A stretch of 64,000 bases of DNA from CALDTK01 sp965213735 (GTDB lineage: Bacteria; Bacteroidota; Bacteroidia; Chitinophagales; Saprospiraceae): positions 62,001 to 126,000 of the forward strand of contig CBDCAB010000006.1 of NCBI GenBank assembly GCA_965213735.1, in the 5' to 3' direction. Shown piece by piece: positions 45,679-54,287 of this stretch. Under the pieces are notes generated by a model. It did not search any database and was not told where the DNA came from. It saw only the letters and a program-made list of their open reading frames with translations. A program made the translations under genes and the position numbers. Position 1 is the first letter of the stretch, and every line of letters starts with the position of its first letter.

Positions 45679-47721
45679 CTAGTCTGGTGGAGCGGATAGG
45701 TAAAGCGCGCCATCTTCGGGTAGGATATGGAGCCGATCTGCTAGGATTGTCCACTCCTCCTTGCGCCAAGCGGGGATGTAATCGGTAGCAACAATGAGCG
45801 CATCAGGAAAGGCTGCATCGAGCTGGGCTGGTTCGGTGTAGCGCATTTCCCGCACAAAAACGACATCTACTTCAGGTCCAACCGGAGCAAGCGGAATTTT
45901 TCCCTCAGGTAGCACCAGCACGCGCGCATGTGGGAGCACGTAGACTTGGACTGTCCTTGTAGCATCCCACAGCTGCTGCACGCTTTTAAGTTCAGCACGA
46001 GGTTGAGCAGCTAGAGCGGCGCGGTGCAGTGTTCGTGCCTCAGCAGTTTTGGCGGAAGCCTGCGGTTTTGGCGAAAGCCGCACCACCTGCCCACCAGCAA
46101 ATACATCAATTTCCACCTCTGATCGACCTGCGTAGGCGATCCTCTCCTGATGCTGTACACGCTGCCAATTGGTGTAGGTAATCGAGCAGCCTACCGCCAG
46201 CAAGGCCACGGCTGCATAGCTTAGCATGCGGCCACTTCTGCGCAGCAAGGCGATGCCCAGCAGTAGACTCACCGCATACCACAAGCCAACTGTAAGGCGA
46301 GATGGCCACAGCGCCTCCACCAGCGTACCCGGCAGATCGGCCACCACCTGGAGAGCTGCATTGCAGAGCCACACGAACAAATAAGCCGGGATGTAGGCCC
46401 AGTAGGCGGAGGCGTCGAAAAGTGCAGTCACCGCATCTATAGCAACAGCAGCTATGGCCAGTGGCAGCGCAACACTTACCAGCGGGACGGCAAGTATGCC
46501 AGACAGCATAAAGTACACTGGGAACTGATGGAAATAATAGGCAGTGAGGGGGGCAGTAGCAATGGTCGCGGCAATAGAAACGGCAGTGAGTTGACTGAAG
46601 AAGTTGATGATCCCGTTGCTCGAAGCGAGGTAGCGACGTAGGGTGGGGTAGAAGGCGAGAATGCCAGCTACGGCGGCGTAGCTCAATTGAAAGCCAAGGC
46701 TAAACAGCAGTTGCGGGTTGATAGCGAGTAGCAGCAATGCACTCAGGCCCAGACTGTTGAAGGCATTGGTGTCGAGCCGCAGAATACGTGAAGTGAAGAG
46801 CACCCCAAACATCACAGCCGAACGCTGCACGCTGGGAGAAAATCCAGTAAGCGCAACGTAGGCCAACAAACCGCAGAGAAAAAGCAGCAACTGGAGTGCT
46901 TTCCAGCGTCGCCCCATCACTGCGCTGAGCAGCCAAATAAGGATGCTGGCGATGATGCCAGTGTGCAGTCCAGACACGGCGAGTACATGGATGGCGCCCG
47001 TGCGGGTGTACACCTCGCGCGTTTGATCATCCAGGTCGGCCCTGTCGCCGAGCACGAGCGCCTTGGTCACTGCAAGTTCGGCGGGTGTGGGAAGCGCACT
47101 TTCGAGGCGCTGACTCACCCAGTGGCGCACGGCGGCTAGCACATGCTCCTCTGCTGGTGGGCGCAGCAACTGGTAATCTCCTGCTTTTAAAAAAGCTTGG
47201 TAGCCGATGCCACGCGCGCGCAGGAAACTGCCGTAGTCAAAGATGTGCGGATTGAGCGGAGGGGGAGGAGGTGCGAGCCTGGATTTAGCTACTATGAGCG
47301 AGCCGTGACCCACTGGAGCTTCGAGTGCTGAACGCTCGATCAAGAGCTTTGCGCGGCCAGAGGTGTCGAGCCAACGATCACCAACATAGATCTGCTGGAT
47401 GTCAGCATCAACATTAACCCAGCGCTCGCTCATCGCTGCATCGCCTGTTACATGGGCAATGAAATGTTCTGGTGGAGCGAAGGGAGCAATGGGCGTTTCG
47501 CTGCTGGTACTTGCGTAAAACAAGCCGAAACCTCCTAGCGCCAGCATGGCCGCAAAACCTCGCAGCCGGCCGCGCTGGTAGAGGTGTGTAGGCAGCACCA
47601 CCAACAAGCCTGCACAGGCAAGCAGTGCCGCTGCAAGTGTAAATGCATAAGAAGCACTGACGAGGCTAGAGCAAAAAATTCCGCAGGCGAACGCTATCGC
47701 CAGCCGTAACGCCGGAACCAT
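45679..47721 (-). CDS. comEC: ComEC/Rec2 family DNA-uptake channel protein, about 680 aa
   Basis: Multi-helix inner-membrane protein of the ComEC family, which moves single-stranded DNA into the cytoplasm during natural transformation. Seen: an N-terminal helix cluster, a DUF4131/OB-like domain (about 70-190), the hallmark ALAVSGLHTGII near residue 250, and the Competence-domain helices. The C-terminal part (after about 500) is short and lacks an obvious metallo-beta-lactamase HxHxDH motif, as in many Bacteroidota versions. Met at 47721 (MVPALRLAIAFACG) fits the family better than Met at 47811, and it avoids overlap with the divergent ubiX-like gene. Two GTTTTGGCGNAAGC copies lie in the C-terminal region. 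Other competence genes are not in the window. Confidence 0.88.
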   Translation of the reverse strand: MVPALRLAIAFACGIFCSSLVSASYAFTLAAALLACAGLLVVLPTHLYQRGRLRGFAAMLALGGFGLFYASTSSETPIAPFAPPEHFIAHVTGDAAMSERWVNVDADIQQIYVGDRWLDTSGRAKLLIERSALEAPVGHGSLIVAKSRLAPPPPPLNPHIFDYGSFLRARGIGYQAFLKAGDYQLLRPPAEEHVLAAVRHWVSQRLESALPTPAELAVTKALVLGDRADLDDQTREVYTRTGAIHVLAVSGLHTGIIASILIWLLSAVMGRRWKALQLLLFLCGLLAYVALTGFSPSVQRSAVMFGVLFTSRILRLDTNAFNSLGLSALLLLAINPQLLFSLGFQLSYAAVAGILAFYPTLRRYLASSNGIINFFSQLTAVSIAATIATAPLTAYYFHQFPVYFMLSGILAVPLVSVALPLAIAAVAIDAVTALFDASAYWAYIPAYLFVWLCNAALQVVADLPGTLVEALWPSRLTVGLWYAVSLLLGIALLRRSGRMLSYAAVALLAVGCSITYTNWQRVQHQERIAYAGRSEVEIDVFAGGQVVRLSPKPQASAKTAEARTLHRAALAAQPRAELKSVQQLWDATRTVQVYVLPHARVLVLPEGKIPLAPVGPEVDVVFVREMRYTEPAQLDAAFPDALIVATDYIPAWRKEEWTILADRLHILPEDGALYLSAPPD
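46046..46078 (+). repeat. Two dispersed motif copies in tandem inside comEC
   Basis: GTTTTGGCGGAAGC (46046-46059) and exact GTTTTGGCGAAAGC (46065-46078), antisense to comEC, 5 bp apart. The two copies are read in different frames, ASAKT and LSPK. Confidence 0.9.
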
Positions 47722-47798
47722 GGCCCAGGAGAGCACGCTTGAAGGTAATTGCCCGCTGGCAAAATATTGTGCGCGCCAAGCCTTTGCTTTGTGGAATG

Positions 47799-48380
47799 GA
47801 TCTAACGCCAAAGCGCCTAGTACTCGGCATCGGCGGCTCGTCTGGAAGCATTTACGCCAAAGTGCTTATGGACGACCTTGCTGGGCCTCTAAGCGACCAG
47901 TGGGAATCGGTCGGGGTGGTGATGAGCGATAATGCGAAATTCAACTGGAGCTACGAATTGGGCAATGAATCTTATTCCGAATACCCCTTTGACTTCTACA
48001 GCAAGCGCGATTTTATGGCTCCCTTTGCTAGTGGCTCGGCCCGCTACGACACAGTAATCATTTGCCCTTGCTCAATGGGCTTGATGGGGAGAGTGGCCAA
48101 CGGCGTGAGCGACGACCTGCTCTCGCGCGCCTGCGATGTGGCGCTCAAAGAAAGGCGCAGGCTCATTGTGTGTCCGCGCGACAAGCCCTACAGCCTTATC
48201 CACCTTCGCAACATGACCTTGCTGGCGGAGGCAGGTGCCATTATTTGTCCTTGCAATCCTAGCTTTTACGCACGACCTGCCGATATGGAGGCACTTGCGC
48301 GGACAGTTACCAATCGGGTACTCGACCTAGCAGGTTTTGAGCTGAAGGATGCGTACAGGTGGGGTGAGCAGCAGGATTAG
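47799..48380 (+). CDS. ubiX: UbiX-family flavin prenyltransferase, 193 aa
   Basis: Flavoprotein fold that in UbiX/Pad1 makes prenylated FMN, the cofactor of UbiD decarboxylases. The Gly/Ser-rich FMN loop GIGGSSGSIYAKVL is at residues 10-23. ICPCSMGLMGRVANGVSDDLLSRACDVALKERR and the following IVCPRDKPYSLIHLRNM match the conserved phosphate-binding and RExP-like regions; the usual RExP is here CPRDKP. The start at 47799 (MDLTPKRL) is preferred over an upstream Met at 47739, whose extra residues resemble nothing. The stop overlaps the convergent CotH gene by 4 bp. No ubiD partner is visible. Confidence 0.85.
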   Translation, partial: DLTPKRLVLGIGGSSGSIYAKVLMDDLAGPLSDQWESVGVVMSDNAKFNWSYELGNESYSEYPFDFYSKRDFMAPFASGSARYDTVIICPCSMGLMGRVANGVSDDLLSRACDVALKERRRLIVCPRDKPYSLIHLRNMTLLAEAGAIICPCNPSFYARPADMEALARTVTNRVLDLAGFELKDAYRWGEQQD

Positions 48381-49999
48381 TCGCTGATACGCGCCCAAGG
48401 AAGGGCATAGACCACCTGTTGATTGGTAACTAATTCGATGTAGTAAAACCCTGAGCTACTAGGCCAGCTGATGTCCTGCGCACCCTCAACTCGCTGCAGA
48501 GGCTGTTGCCGCCCAGTAAGGTCTACAAATCGAACTGTCAGCGGAAAATCTGCCGCTACGAGACCTTGTAAAATCGGATCGGCAGAACTGGGATTTGGCG
48601 CGACTACGAGAGGAGCAGTCGCTGCAGCGGAGGGAGATGTGGAGTTACTTACGAGCGTAGGCAGGTTATTGTCGAGCCACTCCATCCGATCGTGCACCCA
48701 ATTCTTGAGGTAGGCAACTTCGCTGCTGTAGGTGGGACCTACTTGGGGATTGGGCCAGACGTAGTTACCGAGTATACTCCAGCGTGCAAAATTGCGCTGT
48801 ATGGCGTCGTGGCCTATTGCTTGGCTGAGGCTATCGATGCGCTGGTGAAGTGCGGGAGTAGTAAGTATGCCGCCGTTGCGCAAGCTGGAGTAACGCTGTT
48901 CGAGCGCATGCTTAAAATGTACCGACTCCATGAGGCGCGGCCACCAGAATGGGGCGTAGTAAAAATCACCAGGACAGACTTCATTGAAATTCGCACTGTA
49001 GCCACTTACATAAAAAGCGTTACAGTAATTCGCGTTGCCAAAAGCGAGATTAAAGTCCCACACTGGCCCCATTTTAAGCCGCCCATCTTCCTCAACCCGA
49101 TCTTTGTACAGGTAAGTACTCAATCGATACCCGTCAACATTGCGGCTAATCTCGTTGATGATAAAAAAGTCTACGAAAGATTCAATATCAACGAGTGGGA
49201 GGTAGCCCGCTTGCGGATCGTCGAAATCTGATGCTGCTAGTCTACGCTCGAATTCGCGCATAAACCCAATAATGTAGGTCGCTTGTTCGGGCTGTATATC
49301 GCGCGGCTTCGGGTAGTGAAACAAGAGCTTCGATGGGCGAGCGTGCAACAGGTTTACCTGCGGCAGTTGAAAGTCTTCATTGCTAACTCCATCCGTTTTA
49401 TCGAACTTCAGTATATATCCTCCTGTCAGCGCATCCCCACTGGTGTCATCTTCAGTCAATCTGCTAATGTCGACGCGGTCATTGTCTCGTTTGATTTTCT
49501 CAGTGAGTAAGTAAACTCCGCGATAATCATCTCCTAGCACTAATTCGACAAACCGTGTTCGCGGCGCGTACGCCATCATTTCACCAGCTAAGGTGTAGGC
49601 GAGGGCATTGCGGATTAAAGACTTATCGCTGTATGGCCCGTGCAGCACCCAATCTTCTTCGCGCGGCATGTTGAGGATGCTGGCGCTCGTATCTGCATCG
49701 TTTGCTGTACGAAGTTCGATTCCGTAACCCACCTTGGGGAATAGATGCAGGGAGCTTTTGCCTCGCTTTTCGATGGCGGCAAGTCCTGAGTAGTCCTGGG
49801 TCGGTCCACCCAATCTGTTGACCACGCCCTCACCGTTATAAATAATTTCGAAGCTGGTAGTGGTTTTGGGTTCGTCAGGGATTTCGCTGTCCGCGAGCCC
49901 TACTACCACGATGGGCAGGGCACTTTCAGTAAAGCTCTGGCTGAGTGCGGTGGTAGCTATACAGCTTACGCTAAAACTCAGCAAGATCAGGCGTGCCAT
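48377..49999 (-). CDS. Secreted CotH kinase family protein with T9SS-type C-terminus, about 540 aa
   Basis: The start at 49999 gives signal peptide MARLILLSFSVSCIATTALS; a Met 13 codons upstream is also open. The CotH domain spans about 35-420: IEKRGKSSLHLFPKVGYGIE, YSDKSLIRNALAY, RFVELVLGDDYRGVYLLTEK, GGYILKFDKTDG, GPVWDFNLAFGNANY. CotH proteins are atypical protein kinases known from Bacillus spore coats; many Bacteroidota secrete homologues of unknown target. The end (VAPNPSSADPI ... LTGRQQPL ... GFYYIELV) looks like a T9SS type A sorting domain. Copy 49964-49977 of the GTTTTRGCGNAAGC motif falls inside the signal-peptide codons. Confidence 0.82.
   Translation of the reverse strand: MARLILLSFSVSCIATTALSQSFTESALPIVVVGLADSEIPDEPKTTTSFEIIYNGEGVVNRLGGPTQDYSGLAAIEKRGKSSLHLFPKVGYGIELRTANDADTSASILNMPREEDWVLHGPYSDKSLIRNALAYTLAGEMMAYAPRTRFVELVLGDDYRGVYLLTEKIKRDNDRVDISRLTEDDTSGDALTGGYILKFDKTDGVSNEDFQLPQVNLLHARPSKLLFHYPKPRDIQPEQATYIIGFMREFERRLAASDFDDPQAGYLPLVDIESFVDFFIINEISRNVDGYRLSTYLYKDRVEEDGRLKMGPVWDFNLAFGNANYCNAFYVSGYSANFNEVCPGDFYYAPFWWPRLMESVHFKHALEQRYSSLRNGGILTTPALHQRIDSLSQAIGHDAIQRNFARWSILGNYVWPNPQVGPTYSSEVAYLKNWVHDRMEWLDNNLPTLVSNSTSPSAAATAPLVVAPNPSSADPILQGLVAADFPLTVRFVDLTGRQQPLQRVEGAQDISWPSSSGFYYIELVTNQQVVYALPWARISD
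49964..49977 (-). repeat. Dispersed motif, variant GTTTTAGCGTAAGC
   Basis: Sense to the CotH gene, within its signal peptide codons (FSVS). Confidence 0.85.
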
Positions 50000-50069
50000 T
50001 ATAATCACGTGCTCAAGGTAAGGGCTAGGACTCGACAACTCGACAACCGCCGGCCTGAGTTACTGTTAA

Positions 50070-51905
50070 TTGACCTCGCATGGCTTGCTGCCTAAACTTT
50101 GCTGCTTGAACAACCTCGCTTACCTCAACCGCTACTTTCTGCGCTACAAATGGCGTGTGTTGGCAGGTATAGCTTTTGTGAGCTTGTCGAATTACTTCCA
50201 GGTGCTCCAGCCGCAGGTGATTCGTGAAGCGCTCGACCTCGTGGTGGAAAACCTCGGCTTCTACAGAAGTATTAGCGACTTCCCCGAAGCACGAGAGCGA
50301 CTGTTTGATTCCCTCGGCCAAACGCTATTGCTTTTCGGTGGCTTGGTCGTGCTGCTGGCACTGCTGATGGGCGTGTTTATGTACTTCATGCGGCAGACCA
50401 TTATCGTGGTGAGTCGTCTAATCGAGTATGACTTACGTAAAGATATCTACGATCAATACCAGCGGCTGAGCCGGGGCTTTTATAAGCGCAATAAGACAGG
50501 CGACTTAATGAGTAGAATTACCGAAGATGTCAACAAGGTGCGGATGTATTTAGGTCCGGCAATACTCTATGGCGTCAATTTGATAACGACATTTATATTC
50601 GTAATCTATGCCATGCTGCAAGTTAATGTAGAGTTGACGCTCTACGCGCTGGCTCCGCTGCCGATACTGAGTATTACCATATATTATGTTAGTGACTTGA
50701 TCAATCGTAGATCAACCGTTATAGCTCAGCAAATTGCGAAGTTAAATTCTACTGCGCAAGAAGTTTATTCGGGCATCCGCGTCGTCAAAAGCTACACGCA
50801 AGAAGCCTCCTTGGGCAAAGTTTTCGGTGCTCAAACAGAGGATTATCGGCTCAAGTCGATGGAACTCGCGAAAGTCGATGCGGCTTTTTTTCCAATCATG
50901 ATTGTGCTCATAGGAGCTTCGACAATTATCACCGTTTACGTCGGCGGGCTGAAGGTGATCAGCGGTGCAATTTCTCCTGGTAATGTTGCTGAATTTGTCA
51001 TTTACATCAACATGCTCACCTGGCCAGTTACAGCCATAGGTTGGATTGCGTCTATTGTGCAGCAAGCAGAAGCCTCACAGAAGCGCATCAACGAGTTCTT
51101 ATCAGAGCAACCGGAAATTGAGAACACAGCTCCCGCCGAGCCTCATCAATTGGCGGGTGCAGTCGAGTTTCGCAACGTGAGCTTTACGTATCCGCACGGT
51201 GGCGCCCAAGCCATCATCGACATGAGCTTCCAACTCGCTGCAGGTCAGAAGCTAGCGGTAATAGGTCGCACGGGTTCAGGTAAATCGACACTCGTTGAGC
51301 TACTACTGCGCAACTTTGATCCACAGCAAGGTCAAGTACTCATCGATGGGAAGCCTCTCCCACAGCACGATCTCGCTAATGTGCGGCGGCGCATTGGCTA
51401 CGTGCCTCAGGAAGTATTTCTATTTTCTGATACGGTGGCGCAGAATATTGCCTTCGGCTGCGCAGAACCGCCCGCCCGGCAAGAGATTGAGCGCTATGCA
51501 GAATACGCAGCTGTCCATGAAGACATTCTCGAACTCCCTGAGAAGTATGAGACATTAGTTGGTGAGCGAGGCGTCACCCTCAGCGGTGGTCAGAAGCAGC
51601 GCGTGAGTCTTGCGCGGGCACTGATCAAACAGCCCGATATTGTAGTGCTCGATGATAGCCTCAGCGCTGTCGACACGACTACCGAGCAAAAAATCCTCGG
51701 CTACCTCAATGGCGAGCTTGCCAATAAGACAGCCATCATCATTACGCACCGCATCTACGCTCTCCTCACGTTCGATAAAATCATCGTCCTCGATCACGGA
51801 CGCATTGTAGAGCAAGGCACGCACGAACAATTACTCGCCAACGGAGGCTACTACGCCGAGCAGTTTGAGCGACAAAGCCTCGAATTAGCTGAAAGTCGAG
51901 CCTAG
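50070..51905 (+). CDS. ABC exporter, fused membrane and ATPase domains, 611 aa
   Basis: A half-transporter of the MsbA/multidrug-lipid export type that would work as a dimer in the inner membrane. Six membrane helices occupy about 20-320, with SNYFQVLQPQVIREALD at the first loop. The ATPase domain has Walker A GRTGSGKST (about 399-407), Q-loop GYVPQEVFLF, signature LSGGQKQR (about 504), Walker B IVVLDDSLSAVD (about 525) and H-loop IIITHRI. The first 12 residues look poorly conserved. A TTG at 50106 (LNNLAYLNRYF) may be the real start, because a promoter-like CTAAACTTTG lies just before it. Substrate unknown. Confidence 0.9.
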   Translation: MTSHGLLPKLCCLNNLAYLNRYFLRYKWRVLAGIAFVSLSNYFQVLQPQVIREALDLVVENLGFYRSISDFPEARERLFDSLGQTLLLFGGLVVLLALLMGVFMYFMRQTIIVVSRLIEYDLRKDIYDQYQRLSRGFYKRNKTGDLMSRITEDVNKVRMYLGPAILYGVNLITTFIFVIYAMLQVNVELTLYALAPLPILSITIYYVSDLINRRSTVIAQQIAKLNSTAQEVYSGIRVVKSYTQEASLGKVFGAQTEDYRLKSMELAKVDAAFFPIMIVLIGASTIITVYVGGLKVISGAISPGNVAEFVIYINMLTWPVTAIGWIASIVQQAEASQKRINEFLSEQPEIENTAPAEPHQLAGAVEFRNVSFTYPHGGAQAIIDMSFQLAAGQKLAVIGRTGSGKSTLVELLLRNFDPQQGQVLIDGKPLPQHDLANVRRRIGYVPQEVFLFSDTVAQNIAFGCAEPPARQEIERYAEYAAVHEDILELPEKYETLVGERGVTLSGGQKQRVSLARALIKQPDIVVLDDSLSAVDTTTEQKILGYLNGELANKTAIIITHRIYALLTFDKIIVLDHGRIVEQGTHEQLLANGGYYAEQFERQSLELAESRA

Positions 51906-51924
51906 TATTCTCCCATCAGCCCTC

Positions 51925-51990
51925 CCAGAACAGCATCGCAGAACAGCCCCCCGAACAGCAACCCCAGAACAGCAACCCCAGAACAGCAAC
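51925..51990. repeat. Tandem repeat of about 13 bp containing AGAACAGC
   Basis: Five units with GAACAGC at 12-14 bp spacing: AGAACAGC at 51927, 51940, 51966 and 51980, plus GAACAGC at 51953. They lie directly after the ABC exporter stop and before the CGCCGTAGGCA array. Non-coding. Confidence 0.85.
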
Positions 51991-52083
51991 GCCGTAGGCA
52001 AAAAACGCCGTAGGCAATCAGACCGCCGGAGGCCAAACGCCGTAGGCATAAAAAACGCCGTAGGCACAAAAACGCCGTAGGCA
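51990..52083. repeat. Array of CGCCGTAGGCA units
   Basis: Five exact CGCCGTAGGCA (starts 51990, 52006, 52038, 52056, 52073) and one variant CCGCCGGAGGCCA (52023) are separated by A-rich linkers. Each is the reverse complement of TGCCTACGGCG seen at 42364-42720. The array fills the convergent spacer up to the stop codon of the VWA gene at 52087. GCC/GGC arms around TNC could form mini-hairpins. Confidence 0.9.
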
Positions 52084-52086
52084 AGT

Positions 52087-54168
52087 TCAATATGTCCCCA
52101 ACCTCCGCCGCACAAACCACTCAATAGCCAACAAACCCAATACAATAGCCAGCAGCCACGGCCAGTCAATTAGCGGACGCGTACGCACACGCTGATATAG
52201 TACCGGACGAGCAACTTCATCGGCAAGTAAATCAGCTGCCAAGGCATCAACCTGCGCAGCAGTAATGGCGCGACCCCCCTGCTGGCCAGCTAGTCGCCGC
52301 AGCAAATTCCAGTCAGCCGTACTCGCCGTAGATTCAAGTTGAACTTCCCGCACCGTAAAAGCACCGCTGGCGCTGTACGTCTCACCGTTGTAGTTGGTCG
52401 AAGCATTGTAGGAGTACGAGCCCGCTGGCAGCCTGCCTGCCCGCAGCTCATAACTTGCGCCCACCTTATCCATAGTGAAATCATAGGCTGTACCGTCGGC
52501 AGCGGTGACCCGGAGGCCCACGTCAGGGTCGTTGACCAACTGAAAACTCGCATTGTACAGTTCGCCCTGCAGCCGCACATCCTCACTGGTGGTATAGACT
52601 TTTTCAAAAGTGGTGACCCGAAAAGGTCGCTTGTCCTCCCGCAGTGCCAGGTATTGCACTGTTAAGAGCAGCATGCCATCAAATACGTTGTGACTTTCGG
52701 TCTGCTGATACTCGTTGAGGCGCCACCGCCAGATGTCTTGTGCGGCAAGCACACCTACTTTTCGCCCAGAAACTTCACCCATAGCAAGCAGCGGAAAGTT
52801 GGTGTTGACCCGCCCAATACGCTGTGTTAGCAGCACATCTCCAGCGCTCAACTCGCCATAGTCTGCAAAGGGAGCAAGTGCGGGTGGAAATGTTCCAACA
52901 GCTTGCGACCAGTCTTGCGGTATGGTAAAGAGTCGAAAACTACCATTCAACGTTGGCGTCACCGCATTGCCCGCACCTCCCTTAGGATTGATGGCGAGCA
53001 GGCTCTGCAGGTTGTTGAGTTGAGTGATGTCAGTGCGCGGACCAGCAACGAAGAGTCTGCCGACGCCCCGCACATCAAGCTTGTCGAGCAGTGGCTTGAT
53101 GCTGGCCGTCCCCGCTGGTAAATTGTGAAATATCACCAGATCGAACTCGCTCACATCACCATCAAAGCGTGCAGCAAGCTCGAAGGTCGTTTCGTAATTC
53201 TTGTTGGCATCGAGCGCCTGCCGAATGGCACTAACATCTGGATGCGGCGCTGCGGCTAGCAGCAGAATTCGTTGCCGGGCGTCGAGCACATCGATGTACA
53301 CATCGCGCGAGTTGTTCGCTTTATTTCGCTCATCAGTAGGTCCGGAGGCACTCACCCGGTAGCGCTGCACTCCAGCCAAGCTAGGCTCTACAGTAAAGGC
53401 TAGCGTTGCAAAGTCGCGCTCCTCATCAAAAGTCACTGTTTCGCTCGCCAGCTGACGCGTTGCGCCACGTGCATCCACTGCGCTCACGGTCACATTAGAG
53501 GCCCCACCGCTCATGTTCTGCGCCTGAAGGTCAACTTGCAGTTCTACCTGATCGCCGAGGTAAGCGATCTGATTGTAGAGCACATCGCGTATACCCACAT
53601 CACGGGTTGGGGTAGTATCGCCCAGCATAACTGCATAAACGGGACTCGTGATTTTGGCCGAAGCATAGGTGGGGTCGCTGCCTTGATTAAAATTTCCGTC
53701 CGTGGCAACTACGACACCACGCAGCAGTTCGGCCGGATATTGGTCGGCGGCATAGTCAAATAGAGCGGAGATATTAGTCGCTGCATCTAAGGTGGTGTCG
53801 CTGGTAGTGGGTCGTATGCTTTCGCCAAAACTCACCCTTTGCACATCGTAGCGTTCGTTGAGTTTGCTGCTGAGTTGCTCGAATGCGCTGCTCACCTGCG
53901 GAAGTTCGTTGGCCACCGAACCAGAATGATCTTCTGCAATGAGAATCACTGGTTTCTGAGTTTCTGTATCGATACTCCGCAGCAGGGGGCCGAGCAACAG
54001 GAATGCAAGAATGCTGGCAGCGAGTCCTCGCAGCAGGGCCAGCGGGAGGCGGTAGGGCGCAGATGCGTCACGGTCTGCCCAGTAGAGAATGCCGGCTACC
54101 ACTACGCCAGCCAGTACACAGAGTGCGATGTATGCACTCGGCTGGGTGAGGAGGATTTCAGTGTTCAT
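52087..54168 (-). CDS. VWA-domain integral membrane protein, 693 aa
   Basis: Two N-terminal membrane helices (about 12-30 and 42-62, including LPLALLRGLAASILAFLLLG) precede a von Willebrand A-like domain. Its metal site is DHSGS (DxSxS, about 80-84), with a later VVVATDGNFNQGS. Beta-sandwich domains follow (for example LQVDLQAQNMSGGASNVTV), then a ThuA/glutamine-amidotransferase-like region (FDLVIFHNLPAGT...GRLFVAGP). A last membrane helix PWLLAIVLGLLAIEWFVRRR ends the protein. This matches a widespread Bacteroidota family near BatA/BatB-type proteins, whose exact role is unclear. Its stop lies at the edge of the repeat array. Confidence 0.75.
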   Translation of the reverse strand: MNTEILLTQPSAYIALCVLAGVVVAGILYWADRDASAPYRLPLALLRGLAASILAFLLLGPLLRSIDTETQKPVILIAEDHSGSVANELPQVSSAFEQLSSKLNERYDVQRVSFGESIRPTTSDTTLDAATNISALFDYAADQYPAELLRGVVVATDGNFNQGSDPTYASAKITSPVYAVMLGDTTPTRDVGIRDVLYNQIAYLGDQVELQVDLQAQNMSGGASNVTVSAVDARGATRQLASETVTFDEERDFATLAFTVEPSLAGVQRYRVSASGPTDERNKANNSRDVYIDVLDARQRILLLAAAPHPDVSAIRQALDANKNYETTFELAARFDGDVSEFDLVIFHNLPAGTASIKPLLDKLDVRGVGRLFVAGPRTDITQLNNLQSLLAINPKGGAGNAVTPTLNGSFRLFTIPQDWSQAVGTFPPALAPFADYGELSAGDVLLTQRIGRVNTNFPLLAMGEVSGRKVGVLAAQDIWRWRLNEYQQTESHNVFDGMLLLTVQYLALREDKRPFRVTTFEKVYTTSEDVRLQGELYNASFQLVNDPDVGLRVTAADGTAYDFTMDKVGASYELRAGRLPAGSYSYNASTNYNGETYSASGAFTVREVQLESTASTADWNLLRRLAGQQGGRAITAAQVDALAADLLADEVARPVLYQRVRTRPLIDWPWLLAIVLGLLAIEWFVRRRLGTY
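53818..53831 (-). repeat. Dispersed motif GTTTTGGCGAAAGC, copy 7
   Basis: Exact copy sense to the VWA membrane protein gene, read as SFGES. Confidence 0.9.
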
Positions 54169-54225
54169 TCGCGGCTATATACGTGAGGCTGCGGGCTTTG
54201 TTGTCGCTCGGGCAGAAGCGTTTGG

Positions 54226-54239
54226 GTTTTGGCGAAAGC
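54226..54239 (+). repeat. Dispersed motif GTTTTGGCGAAAGC, copy 8 (intergenic)
   Basis: Exact copy 48 bp upstream of the ATG at 54288, in the divergent spacer. Confidence 0.9.
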
Positions 54240-54287
54240 CTTACACGCTGCTATATCCTTGGCCGCAGCTTTGCCGTTAATCAGGGT

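Noticed and set aside
45679..47721. comEC read as truncated because it has no metallo-beta-lactamase domain
   Set aside because: Many Bacteroidota ComEC proteins have this length and layout; there is no sign of a frameshift or downstream remnant.
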